DNA of 64,000 nucleotides, taken from assembly GCA_017590115.1 (NCBI GenBank), contig JAGGNK010010225.1, forward strand, positions 8,668,834 through 8,732,833, in the 5' to 3' direction. Below the pieces are notes generated by a model. The model was not told the origin of the DNA. It saw only the letters and a program-made list of their open reading frames with translations, and made no database searches. Of this stretch, positions 12,201 to 25,235 are shown piece by piece. The translations under genes and the position numbers were made by a program. The number at the start of each line of letters is the position of its first letter. Position 1 is the first letter of the stretch. Origin of the DNA: Montifringilla adamsi (Eukaryota > Chordata > Aves > Passeriformes > Passeridae).

Positions 12201-14861
12201 TAATTTCTTTTTCAATTCCATCTGTGTTATAAGAAACTTCAGAACATAAACCAAAACATCAGCATTTTTCTTATCAACAGTCTTGCAAAACAAAGATGAC
12301 TAATGTATGAAAGGCGTAGTTTCCCAGTTATTTCCTTCACTGCAGTCAGGTAGTACTTTCAAAATCTGTCACTAAATTCTACCAGTGCTGTATGGGTTAA
12401 TGCACTAAAGGAATCCAAAGAGGTAATTCAGCTTCCAAGCACCTACTCTGACTCAATCTGGTACCCCTCTAACAGCGCTGCTTCAACCCCAGCCCTTAAG
12501 ATTTTGCATGTATACAAAATACATGTATACAAAAAAAAGCCTAGTGCTCCAACAGCTGCTCATGTGAACAATGCAATTAGTGGCTCTCCATATTACACAT
12601 ATTGTTTTTCCAAAGTAACTCCTCTTGTCTTCCTGACAGTGAACAATAAACTCTATCCCACGTTACCAAGTATTCGCTTTCACTCATCAACTTTCACTAT
12701 GTATGAGAGCAGGGCCACTGCAACTTTCTCTTGCACCATGCTCCCTAAAAAATCAGATCTAGGCACAAGGAGGCACATAAAACTTTCAGCTAAAGAACTT
12801 GTAGATTTTAAAGCAAAGTAATATGCTGAAGACCTCTATACAGAAAAAGCCAGGATGGGCTTGGTATGCTTTGAAAATACACACCAGCTTCCTATCTATG
12901 ATAAGTTTCTTCTATCAATTAATTTACTCTTTTCTGCTATTATCCAATTGTTGAAAATTTCCCTTCTTGCCTGCCTATTTTCTTCCTTTTCTGTACTCTC
13001 TCTATTGGCTTTTTCTTCTACGAACAGTTATATGTATTCAAGTGTAATTTTTTTTTTGATTTTCATAATGTTCAAGTTCTGGTCTGGACCAACTTTTTCT
13101 CTTAAATTCCTCTTAGAGCTGGTGAGTATATTGGCTCAATGCTGCTCCTGGAAAGAAGCTAAGAGAATTTAAGGAACAAAATTACCTAAGCTTGAATGTT
13201 CCCAAAAATGCTGTGCTTGTTAAGATCCAAGTAATGCAAAGGTAAATGCACAAGTTCCTTAGTTGGATAAACAGCAGGAAGAATGCATGAACATTAAGAT
13301 ATAAAACAGGTATCCACAAACTGCTACAGTTAACAGTATCACTTATCACCTGAAATTACAATCACAATAAAAACCTGGGACATGATGAAAAACTTCACAA
13401 AATTCAGTGAACTCCACCTGGAAAGTGGGACATAGTTCCGTAACTTTTCTGCACCCTCAGTGTTTCTTCTGCTCAGTTAATTACATTCCAAACTCCAAAT
13501 TTTGGCTAGTGCATTTGCATACTCTTTGTACTTCAAAGGCTGACTTGCTTATTAGCATAGCCTAGTTCCTGTTACTCCTAGAAATAACTATGAACAGGAG
13601 TCACATTGATCTAGCTGCACTTCATTTCTATTGTCTGTACTGGGAATTCCTCAGATTCAAGCTCATGGAAATTTTTGTTTGGTTTGGCATAATCAATTTT
13701 TGATTATGTGTTTCTACAGGGAAAAGAAGTCTCTCATAAATAGAAGAAATTAATTTTGTTAGGGAAGTTACAGATGTTTGTGGGCTCAGTGGTAGGTAGT
13801 AAAAAGTTGATGTCAAAACAAATAAACTGAGATACAAGGAATATATACAAAGTATTAAACACAAAGACTAGAAGACAGAATTTGATTTGATTTTCAAGTG
13901 CTTTGGAAGAAAGACTTCATAGACATGGAGTTTTCTCTAAAAATAGCTTGATTTTAAGAGCGTTCAGTTCATACATTTTAAAAAGTATTAGAAAGTTTAC
14001 TTCATTTCAGAAGATCTTTTCAAGCAAAATAAAACTGTTAAAGTATAATCTATGGTAAGTAAGGTGCATATACAGGCTTGCTCACCCATGGCAATACCTA
14101 GGGTCCCACAGCTAAACTTCAGGTAAGTATTATGTCCATTGAGAAGTTGTTGAATCAGACCTTTTAAAATGTCCTTTAAAAAAACACAGCAAGGATTTTA
14201 TCAGGATTTCTCCTCCTCAATTTATTCCTTGTTTGACAAGCAATGTTTCCTCTGAGAAACAGAAGTTATGGTTTTTTTCTGAAAGAGAACGTACTTAACG
14301 TTTTCTGATGGCATCACCACATCCTGCCACTTACCACAACAGAAACTTAAAAGGAGATTTAACATCCTCCTGCAGGATGACCAGAACACCTCATTCTGGC
14401 TAGCAAGGCAGAAGGTAGAACACTTTCTCTTTGGGTGTGCAGGATAAAATTCATTTTCTGGGCTTTTGTTTTTTCTCTCTGACAATGCATTTACATACAT
14501 TTCTGAATTTTTTCTAGGACCTCTCTGGAAATGCTACCCAGCTGGGGCTTGCTCGGAGCCATTGTTCAAAGAGTTTGTAGACACTGCCTTTCTTTAACAG
14601 GAGAGCAGGGAGGATAGTGGACAGACGTGACAGGGCTTACGCCAGCTGCAAGGGCTTCCTCAGCATCCCCATTTCCTCAGGGTGTTCTGACCAGCTGTGG
14701 CCCCAGAAAGTCCATTTGGATGAGGATGATCCACTTAACAAATCAGGGCATGTTCTCTGATGAAATCTGGGCAAAGCCTGGTGTTTTGAAAAGTGTGCTT
14801 TCAACTTTCTTCTAGCCAGAAAACAATGGACAATTACTCATTAAATTTAATATCTTATAAC
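9206..14861. other. Intronic DNA, no gene seen
   Basis: AT-rich sequence. It includes a two-copy 13-base direct repeat CATGTATACAAAA at 12507-12519 and 12522-12534. Several T-runs occur, for example near 12106-12117 and 12192-12201. Open frames of up to about 140 codons (such as 11045-11467) show no recognisable domain. Confidence 0.6.
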
Positions 14862-15170
14862 CTAGTTTGTATAAACCATATATCCCATGTCAAAACAAGA
14901 ACCAGGAGGAAGTTCCAGTTTCTTCACAGCTTCTACTGAGCGTGCAGTTACCACCATCATGGTTATGGAAATGACGCATCCTTTTGGAGATGCATTGACA
15001 AGCATCTCTTTGAACTGAACTCCAAACGCAACACGAGCAATGGCAACATGCCCAAAGTCTTTGTGTGCTAAAGCAGTAAATGAGCCTGTCATCCTTGCAA
15101 TTTCTTCCATGCCACAGTCCCCTGTGCCCTGGCTTAAAAGGGATTTAATTCTCATCAGTTGAGAAGACAC
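14862..15170 (-). other. Unidentified 102-codon ORF, possible retrocopy fragment
   Basis: This minus-strand frame has a more protein-like composition than its neighbours, with balanced acidic, basic and hydrophobic residues and stretches such as MEEIARMTGSFTALAHKDFG and ARSVEAVKKLELPPGSCFDM. It has ATG codons near its start and ends at TAG. I do not recognise the family, and no splice-site pair or poly(A) tail was noted. It could be part of an old processed pseudogene, an unannotated exon on the CHN2 strand, or chance. No function is claimed. Confidence 0.25.
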
Positions 15171-18100
15171 GGAGGAAAAAGAAGTAAAACTTCAAGTGTT
15201 CAGAAATTAGTATATACATTGCCCAAATGGCATCACCTTCTCTGCTAATCCAACTATGAGTTTTAAAAGGAAAAAAACCTTGTCCAACATATAGTTCCCT
15301 AATTTTTTAATCACCAAATGAATTTTTATATGCCAAATACCGTCTTCAGGATTTGTATATTCTTGGTACTCTAGGAGGAGAAATGGAAAATGGTACTTAA
15401 AAGACAAGACTGAAGACCCGAATACAAGAAATAGCAGAAGTATTGATGGATGTAACTTTTTTTTTTTCCAAAAAAAGTGATATATTAATTACATTTAGTA
15501 AGATTTTTTCCAATCTTTTTTTTCCTAGAGAAGGACAAAACTGCTTTTAGAAATCACAAGTGTGCAGTTTTTGACATTATTTTAGAAACTTGTAAAAATA
15601 TACCAAGGGGATGGATTGTTTGTTCCTTGACTCGCTTACTGCTAACAGCAACACATGCAAACAGACCAGAAACTCAAATCACTCTTAAGATACAGGAATT
15701 CTTGTCATATTAATATTTCCTACATTATAATTTAGTCATCACTGCCTGTTAGTCAACTTCTAATTTATTAAGTACATGTTTACAAAAAAATTAATTCCAT
15801 GAAAAAATCCCATCAAAATGTTAATCTGTCAAAACAAGTAACGTAGAAATAGCTGATATAGCTATCACATACTCATGAGAACTATCAGAGAGATTACATT
15901 CAGCTGCATTTTGAAGAGAAACACACTTCAGTCTTTACTGTTACACTGCCAGATGCTCAGGTTTCTTTTAATGGAGTTAAGTGGAATAAATTTCTCAAAA
16001 CACAGTTTCATATATGCTGAACCAAGCATTCCAGAAAATATTGCATTTTCTAAGAAGTTAAGACTTGGCTTTTTCCCTCTCAAATAAAAAATTCCCAAGT
16101 CAGATTTTTAAATAAAATATATTTCATATAAAATAAACAGAACATTATACTTGTAAATTGAGATTTTAGTTCACAAGCTTTTTCAATCCCTTTGCCTTGG
16201 AATGACCTATTTACACACCTGAATTAACAAAACTGAATTTGGATTTTTACTTTCTCCTGCAGTTTCAACACTCCTTTCCTTCAAAAAATTGATCATAACA
16301 TCAAAATGTTTGTTTCCCCCAGTAAACAGTGAAGCAGGTGTACTGCTCACACACCTCACAGACTCTGCAAATTAGGAAAAATGCTGTTTTGTTAAAGGTT
16401 TTCACAGCCTTCACTGAAATATACGTGAAAAATAGTACTCTTTAAACTATTAATTTGTACTGATGTTGAAATGATACCAGGTGCTTAAGAGAAATTCTGT
16501 GAGGCCAGACCCTGCTGTCAGCAGTCAGCCTGGACAGAAGGTTGGGTGCTGCCTGTTCCAGGCTCCTCCACTACCTCTGCTGCACACCAAGGTCCTGGCA
16601 ATCCTTCCAGTCCCTGCTGCCCTTTGTCATAGAGATTTTGGTTAAATATTCCCACAGGCATTTATCCACCCTTCAAACACTTCCTCTTCAGATCAGTGCT
16701 TCACTGCACACAAGGAAATGCTTCCAGTTACATCCTGCCCCTCGGTGAACTTGACTAGCCTTTGCCACTCCAAGCCCCTTCCAACCTAAAAAGAAACAAT
16801 AGGAGCAAGTTCCCATTCTCTAGGCAGCCATTTGCCTAAGATTTAAGTGATAATCTCCCTTATTCCTTAAAACCAAATGTAAAATTAGAATTAGACAGAC
16901 TCATTTAACGACTGCACATTTTCCACCATAAATATGTTCTTACCAACCCTTCTGAATAAATCCTTTACGTAAACTCTGAAGCAGGACTCTTAGAGCCCCA
17001 CTTGCTCCAGATCTACAGACCATAGGTCATTTATCCTGCTGCAGATGAGGATTTTATTTCACATCTCCCACCCCTTGCTTTCTTCTGGGCTTCTTCCACC
17101 ATTTCACAGGCAGCACCTCCCAATGAACATTTCCTTTGAGATTTTCATTATCCCTAGTAGCTGCCTATTGTTTCTCTGAATGACAACAAATTGCCTTCTT
17201 CATGCAGGCCTGGACCTTCTCCTGCTGGATGGATAAATCTCACGTCTGTCACCAGTTGTGACAAACACAACAGCATGTCACAACAGTTTGCAGCATGGCC
17301 AGCCAAGATTTAACACTACTGTACAAAATATCAGGCTGGAAAGTGGGTCCACAAGACCAGGTGGCAGCCCAATATTCAGAAACAGGGTTTCAATGGATGT
17401 CTCAGCTCCAGAAAAGCAATGCAACTTGCATCTGGAATCTTCACTTCAAAGCTGGAAGGCAGGAAAAGAGACCAAAGTAGGTAAGCTCAGGAACTGCTCA
17501 GTTAGACGATACTTTAGCTTGAACAGGAACTAATAAATGGTCAGGAAAACTGCTAGTATCACCTTAGAAGTTTTCAAAGATATTCCTCTACAGTTCTCTT
17601 TATAAAAGTATCACATCAGACATGAAAGAGACTTGCTCACATTGCAGAATACATTGCATCATGGTAAAATGCATGCAGTTGGAAAATTTCTTCATGGAGA
17701 ATGACCCAATTAGAGACATTTAAACACTAGCTTTCCCTCCTATGCCCTATAAGCTGATTATGCTTATACATTTCAAAGACAAGTTAACAGATAAATTCAA
17801 AGACATGTAAATGCCACACCCCAACAAATATTCAACAACTGAAATGGTGCCAATAGAACAGCTTTTTATGTTCTTTACTTTGAATTTTTTCTTGTTAGGG
17901 TACATGCAAAGTTTGACACATATGGCTACATAATAGGCTTTTCTCCACAAAAATGTAGTCCTCTTCACTTGAGCCCTTGCTCTTTGACAAGACTGGATGA
18001 AGAGTTTTGAAACGAGACATGGCACTCCATGGCAGTACTCTGTTCGCAAAAAGTGGACAGAACTCAGGCACCTCTTGAACGTACCTTTCCATCCTATATG

Positions 18101-20833
18101 CTGCTGCACCATCCCAGCTGACCCAATAACCTAAGAGTGTGGCACTGGCATAGATTACATTTTGAGTCAAAGTGCTAAAAAAATGTCACTTTTCAATCAC
18201 CCATCATGCAGTATCCTCTGCCAGGGCTTCTAGGCAGCAGGCAGAAAAGGCCTTGTCTTGAGTCCACTTCACACCAGATGAATCCAGAGTCCCCAAAAAC
18301 CTTGAAGGATTCACATCTTCCTAAGGACAAGCTCTGCTAAACTGCTCTGAAGGACTTTGATCTTCTTACTTTTAAATAATGAAAAAATGTAGACGTTTTT
18401 GTGGTCCTAGGAAAGATTATGTTGGCTTTCAATACTCAAATAATTGCTGGCCAGCTAACAGGATGTATCTCATTGAGAAATGTGAAATTTGGAACCTTTT
18501 TTCTTATATTTCTTATATTTCAGTCCTTGAGCTCAGACTTGTTAAAGGCATAGAAGCTTTTTGGGATGGCTGTTCCTCCCCTACACCATTTCTCCTGAAG
18601 ATTCACTCAATGCATCTAAGCCAGAAACTCCAGCACAAAAGAGGCAGGTTGGAGTTCAGCTATGGATGATTTCTGGAGTGGAAAAGAAAGCATTTTAGAA
18701 ACATACAAATAGATAATCACACAAAAAGCGTATATTGAGTAATAGTGCCAAGAATAGATTTAATCCTGAAGTCCTTAAAATGCCAGAGCTCATTGAAGCT
18801 GAATGCTATGATCTCAATTAGTAAAAATATTTATGCACAAGCTTTGTATTAAGCACCAATGTAATCCAATGGAGTTTATGAAAAGCATGCTTCCTCAAAC
18901 AAGCAAAACTTGTGTTGAATACAATGGGAGTTCTGTTTATGCAAGGTAGAAATCCTACCTTGAACAAAAATCCAGTATGTGAGAGAGTAATACTGGGGCT
19001 GAATGACTAATCTCTCTTGTTCATATAAACCTTATTTCCCTGTTCAAAGAATTCTGTCCCACCTTTTAAAGTGTTTTTAGTCTGATGGATATAATAAATT
19101 TAATACTCCATCCATAAGGTTTTGGGACATGAGATGTGGAGCATTTAATTCTATTACGGTTTTATCAAAAGAAGCCCCTTTCATTCAGTTACGGATCAGA
19201 AAGAAAGCACTTTTAATCCAATGACTCTTCTAATTTTAGTAATGGAGACCTAATTTAATTTTAGACATGTAGATAAAAGGATACTAAAAATGAGACATAT
19301 CAATGAAGGTGTTGTTACAAGTACAGTAAACAATTGCCTTTTTTCTCTTATTGTCTTAAAGCCCTGTGAGAAACTGTCTTCACTGTAACTGGTTCCTTCA
19401 GGAGCATGCAAATAATGTAAAAATACAATAAACCTCATGGAGATATACTAATGATCCACACTCATGTTCACAATTTCAAAGACTGTCAGGAGCAACTACC
19501 TCATTTGTATGAAATCTCTGAGAAGAAGAGGAAAACAGTATTGCTGTCTATGAAATTTTAGTGCCCATTTCCCTTTTCTACGTCCTACTCACACGAGAGC
19601 AACTCCACCTGCCACTGCCATCCCAAGGTAAGAGAAATTTTGGTGCAAATTAGATCCCCACACACACATCTACAGAGGGCAGAGGAGCATAGCACTAGGC
19701 ACCTGGTAAATACATCACCCAGGTTGCTATGCTTCTTGTGTTCATCAAACATGCAAATGTGTTAAGAGTGCACTAATTACTGCTTTTCCAAGATGATTTT
19801 CCCTATTAGTATCTTCAGTTTGCACTGTGGCTACTAGTTGCTGCAGTAAAAGGCATCAGTAGTTTACCTGGGCATGCATATTTAGGCTACTGACACTTTT
19901 TTTTCTTTTTTTTTTTTTTCTGAAAATTCATACTATTTCACTGTCAAATGCTGTCTTTTGGGTACATTCAAAATATCCTAGTAAATTACTTACATCCTGC
20001 AGTTAGACATTCTGTATCATAAAGATTAAGTTAACTAAGCACTCTCAGCACCCAGCCAATTTCTAACTATGGTAAACCCAGTGACTTGTCAACAGGAATT
20101 TTCTTTCCATGATTCAAATCAAGAAAACAGTTCTTATCAGAGCAGATAACACAGAATTTGGTCTATTTTCTAGCACAGGATCAATCAAAGATAAAGCCAA
20201 GAGCAGGAAAACAGAAACTTGTCTAGAACGTAAAGCAATATCCTACTAAAGACAACTATTTGAGAATTTTCATGTACTTCAGATTTAAGTATTTATATAC
20301 ATTACCTCAGAGCACTCATTTCAAGTAAACTAATTTGTTCTTAGAATTCATACAGCAGTAAACAATCAAAGTCTGTAGCATGTACTGCACAGCCAACCCA
20401 AGTATGAATTAAAATTCTTGCCTCATAAGTATTTAGATTCTTTTGACTATCAGTAAGAGGGAAGGAAGCAACTGGTGATACAGTATGTCAGATTTTGATT
20501 TTTATACTGTGATGTAAAATCATCTTCTTTCAGTATTTTTCAAATTTGCAGGAAAAAACTTTCAGCTTCCCATTAAGCACTGCTATTGAATGATTTCACA
20601 TCATTTTGCAAGCCTGCATTTACTCAAGATGACTCGTTACATTCAATGGTGACTAATAAGGAATGACTAATAAGCTTAATTCCCTCTTTCTTTTATGCTT
20701 TTAAACAAACAAAAGCCCATGCTTTCTTCCCTCTCTTCTACAGCAGAAAAGGAGGGGAGCACTGGCAGCTCAGGGCCAGGGTAAGGACAGATGAGAGACT
20801 GGCAGATGGAAACCTAATCCTTAGCAACCTTCT
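15171..20833. other. Intronic DNA, no gene seen
   Basis: AT-rich sequence with frequent stops. A T-rich run (T-stretches broken by C) lies at about 19898-19920. A segment at about 18830-18960 contains words such as CAATGGGAGTT that recall ancient amniote repeats, but it is too decayed to classify. Confidence 0.55.
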
Positions 20834-20873
20834 CCCACCCCTGCCCCCCCTCTCCTCCCCAATTCCCCACCCC
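20834..20873 (-). other. G-quadruplex-prone tract in intron 1
   Basis: The plus strand has six C-runs of 3-7 bases (20834-20836, 20838-20841, 20844-20850, 20857-20860, 20865-20868, 20870-20873) with loops of 1-6 bases. The minus strand, which is the CHN2 RNA sense, therefore has six G-runs that satisfy the usual G3+N1-7 rule. Such tracts can fold in DNA or nascent RNA; any effect on transcription is inference. Confidence 0.75.
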
Positions 20874-23800
20874 TCTCTCCTATTAAGACCTGCTGAAGCT
20901 GACAACTTGCCTTCAACATCTCCTTCCCTCCCATCCAAAAATGCAGGTCTGAGACCTCAAAAGAGGACAGCGGAGGCAAAGGGCCCAGGTAGCTGAACAC
21001 TGTGATTTCAAACAGAACAGAGAGAGGAGAAAAGACATCCTGGTAAGTGGGATAAAGGGGAAAGAGAAGAGCAGGAAAGGGAGGCAATGATGGGTATTTA
21101 CTAATTACTCAGCAGACCAGAAGATTAGTGATGAGACTCTCAGCAGAATAAGGGAGCAGAAATGCACTTAACACTAAAGTTGATCAAATTATTTGGAGAT
21201 TGAAAACAAGTTGGTATAGAGTTACCAAACAAATGTTTTCAACTAGGAAATAACAGGTAATTGGTAGCAAAATATTCTCCAGTTCTGCCAATCAAAACTT
21301 TATTTTCAAAATACATACTAACATCTATTACCCTTAATACCTTTAAATGATATTGTAAGAAATTTGTCAGGATCCTGAAACATACATATTCTTGGGAAGA
21401 ATAATAATTCCTGAAACTTCACCTCACCCAAACATGTCTTCAAAAGGCCCTGTTTTACATAGACATTTGTTAAATGTACATAAAGAATGATAGGAAGGAA
21501 TAACCAGAAAGCAAGTCCACTCCCCCTCTGTGGGCCATGGCTTCACTCTGCTTGTGTCTGTCAATACACCAGGCCTCATTTTCATCTAAAATTGGTGTCA
21601 TGCTGCAAAATGTAGTCATTCACTTCGAGAACTGCAATTATTGCTGTGCTCACATGCAGCAAAGCACCATCTGGCCTGTTCACAATGCAGGCACAATGCA
21701 GGAAGAGTGAGCACTGATGTAAATGGTTTTTCAGTAATACTGAATTCCTCCATAAAAAGCAAGTACAGTTGTATTTCAGTAATTACTCACAGAATCAAGC
21801 ACTCTTAGATATCAATGAATACTCAAAGATTTTTGAATGAACCCTGCTATCATCTTCTGTTACATTTCAGTCAATATTTCAGGGACCTGAAGAATCATGC
21901 AATATTAGAATTTGTATCTATCTGGATGGATTTCCAAAATTTCTGAAAAAATACAAGAGTGGCATTCCCCTAGGCATATTCAGGTATATTCCTATTTTTG
22001 AGTGAAAGCAACCTATGGATTTTTCTAATGCACAAGAAAATAGTACAAATCCATGTGGTCATTTCAGTAATAAATTACACAGCTATTAAGTGCTTACCAT
22101 TTTTTACAACTGTTTGCATTTAAATATACATGATCTAATGCTCAAGCCAGCATTTCAGCTATGCCTCTATGAACAGCAATAATACTATTTAAAATGAATA
22201 GCCTGCTATAGTCACAGAATGCATTACTGAGCACATAATGAATGAAACTGCTCACAGGGATGGTGGTTTCTCCTCTATCCTTCCCTCCCCTCCACTATTG
22301 AAATAGATTAATAATGATGTGATAACACAGGCAAAGATAACACTGAGAAGCATTAGTTTGGGCACAGACTTTGCTGATTTTTACACCAGAGTTTAGACAT
22401 GGATCAAGCATCATTGCTTCAGCAGCAAGAGCAACACAAGTTTCAAGGAAAGGCAGTAACTCCAAAAATTAGCTACATCAAATTAATAGAAATCTCACGG
22501 AATTGTTTGTTTCAAAGACATCATTCCCTGTTACACTGAGATGTGGTAAAAATCACTGCTCTTGGCAAAGCCTTATGCCTTCTCAACCAGAATCAGGAGA
22601 CAAATACTCTGTGGATTTTGGACTTTTCCCAGATCAAAATGTTGGAGTACTTGAGAACAAGGTTTCAGTTTGGAGCCAAAACTGATTATAATGCTTAGCA
22701 GAGAGCAAGTGGCAATTCACTTACCAAGCTGCCACATTTCAACATTTTGTTATAAGGAATTAAACTTGCAAATTTCAGCATGACTGTGCAGTAGAAGTGA
22801 AAAACAAAATGATGAGGACTATCAACCACAGAAAATTTGTGTTCAAACTCAGATTCAGCTCACTTAGCCCAAGCCATCTGACGCTGGTACAAAATCATTG
22901 AACACAACTCTTAAAAGAAATGAGTGCTGTCTTTTACTAAGTGATGAACCCTCATGTCAAATACCAGACAAGACCCCAGCTGTTAAAAAGCTGGAGCTCA
23001 AGGCTCCAGGGGAGAAGAGAAAGGAGGGAGGGACCCAGGGAGTTCTGCCTGTGCCAGCCTTTTTTTGTCCATAGAGAAAACCCAGTTAATGACAATTAAA
23101 TCACAATACATGCCAAGGTACTCCAAAAGATCTCATTTGATAGAGGAAAGAAGCCAGCATTGAACTGAGAACAAGTACAACAAGGAATGGACTGTAGAAA
23201 TGAATAGGAAATTTAAAAAGATAGCACATTATTTGTTCCCAGAAGCACAGCATAAGATGTTGGATACAGCAGGCATGTCCACCATTGTTCACATGATGTC
23301 TTTGTTAAGAATGTAATTTAAGTTTTTGTGTAGAATACAATATATAACTGGGACAGATAAATGAATTTCACATCACCCAACTGAATAGTCTGCAACTGGA
23401 AGTAATATAAAAATTAAGCTTGTACAGATTGTTTCCAAATACTTCAACAAATATTTACACATTTTAGAATGCATCTATTAAGTTCACAAAAAGAAGGCCA
23501 GTAAAGTTAAAAAGCCCATTTAAAAATACTAAGGAAACAGTACTTTTGGAACAATGGTAATACATCTGCTACATGTCAGTGCATAACAGTGACAGGGTAG
23601 AGTTGCTTGTGTTTTGCAGCAAGAAGGCAGCCAGTGCATGCAGTCCAAAGGATGATTTACAAGCGTGCTCTGTTATAACCATAAAAGGAGGAGAGGAAAT
23701 CTAATGGCCAGAAATAGAACCACTGTAAATTAAGTAGGGGCAAAAAAATGCTAGAGAAGCACACGATAAATGAAATGGTAAGTAAAAAGATGGGCAAGTA

Positions 23801-23911
23801 AAAACAAGGCCAAGGAATGGAGTATCAACATGACACATGGGGATGTCATGCAAAAGTGTTCTGTAAAGATGGTGTCAGGCATGAACTGACTGCTGAGGTC
23901 AAGGAACCCCA
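20874..23911. other. Intronic DNA, no gene seen
   Basis: AT-rich sequence with no exon, intact repeat or RNA gene recognised. A short purine-rich patch occurs at about 23008-23040. Confidence 0.55.
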
Positions 23912-24020
23912 AATTCCTGTCCTAGCACTAACTGACTCTCTGTGAAGGAAGGGAAGCTATTTCACAGTGCTGTCTTGCTCTGCAAATCAAAGGCAATGAT
24001 ACCTACCCACCTCTTGGACA
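23912..24020 (+). repeat. MIR-like SINE core remnant
   Basis: The segment follows the conserved MIR core in order: CTAGCACTAACTGACTCTCTGTG (23922 on), corresponding to the MIR GCCACTGACT...CTGTGTGACC region; GCTATTTCACAGTGCTGTCT, corresponding to TCACTTCACCTCTCTGTGCCT; and TGCAAATCAAAGGCAATGATACCTACC, corresponding to CTGTAAAATGGGGATAATGATACCTACC. Its divergence is consistent with insertion before the bird radiation. The assignment is from memory of the consensus. Confidence 0.6.
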
Positions 24021-24072
24021 CAGCACAGAGAATCAATCAATGTCCTGACAGTACTTCCAACGCTGCATGTGA

Positions 24073-24133
24073 AATCCTGGCCCTGCTCGAGCCAGTGGGA
24101 TTTTTTAATGCTGACTCCAACAGCACCAGGATT
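24073..24133. repeat. Imperfect inverted repeat, possible MITE remnant
   Basis: Arm 1 (24073-24096) and the reverse complement of arm 2 (24110-24133) match at 18 of 24 positions, starting with an exact AATCCTGG. The 13-base loop is T-rich. Words of the type GAAATCCTGGCCC...CCAGGATT recur in old reptile and bird interspersed repeats, as I recall, so a small inverted-repeat element is plausible. Confidence 0.5.
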
Positions 24134-24907
24134 GTTATCTACAATTTGCTATCAAAAATGTTAGCTGTCATTATTTAAAAGGACTTTGAAGCCTTCATTC
24201 TTAGTTACTTCGCAAATCATAATTACTCAGTCCAGAGGTCAAGAAACAAATGGGGATGTGGAAATCACACTCCCTTCTTCCTGACTTGCCTATTGCTGCT
24301 GTGAGCAAAGAGTCAGGATTTGACCTGTACTGACAGTTTTGCTTTCTGTGCTAATAGAGAAGCACCCGGTTCACCATTACACAGCTAAGATGGATCTTAA
24401 TGTTAGCACTAATAGAAGGTTTTCAGATGTAAAAATTGGCATTTCTACATTGCAATTTTTCCTAAAACAGCTATTCTTCAATATCTGCCCCAGAGAACTC
24501 ATTAAAGATACATAATGGAGAGGGAATTAAAAAAGAAATACAAGATCAACAAAAAAATATTTCCTGCTATCATTATCCTTTTTATTAGACATTTCAAAAT
24601 GCAAAAGAAGCTGTCAATATTAACATTATGAATCTAAAAACATTCAGAAAAACTGAAATTACAGACAAAAGGCAAAGCAGTTTCCTATGCTAAACAATGC
24701 TGCAAAATAACACTGCTGGCACTGTAACTGGGAGATAACTTCATGCCAACATCATGGCTTCTCCATATGTCAGCTAAGAAGACAGAAGTTGTTAGTGAAA
24801 ACTTACAGAGTTCTTTACAGAAACTAGGGGGAGGGGGAAGGAAGGAAAGATTCTAACATGTACAAATTTTTCCTTTTAATAAACAAGACTTCTCTGGAAT
24901 ATATGAC

Positions 24908-25235
24908 ATAGAATCACAGAAGTTTGAAAAAGACCTCTAAGGTAAAAGTCCAACCATTAACCCAGCACCGCCAAAGTGACCACTAAACCATACCCCGAAG
25001 TTCCACATCTACACAGGTTTAAACAGCTCCAAGGGTTGGTGACTCCACCACTTGCTCAGACAGCCTGTTCCAAGGCTTGACATCCCTTTCACTGAATAAA
25101 CTTTTCCTAACACAGAATTTAAACCTCCCCTGCTGCAACTTTAGGCCATGTTTCCTCTTGTCCTAGTACTTGTTCCTTGGGAAAAGAGACAGACATCTTT
25201 CCTTCTTGAAAAGGACTGATCTCTCTGCTGTCCGA
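24908..25235 (-). mobile_element. CR1 LINE 3' fragment, antisense
   Basis: On the plus strand the segment reads as the reverse complement of the avian CR1 3' region in canonical order: ATAGAATCACAGAAGTTTGA, AAAGACCTCTAAGG, AAGTCCAACC, CACTAAACCATACCCC, GACTCCACCACTTGCTCAGA, AGCCTGTTCC, CTTTCACTGAATAAACTTTT, AAACCTCCCCTGCTGCAACT, and TTTCCTCTTGTCCTA. It is moderately diverged and 5'-truncated, as is usual for CR1. It has no coding capacity. Confidence 0.93.
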
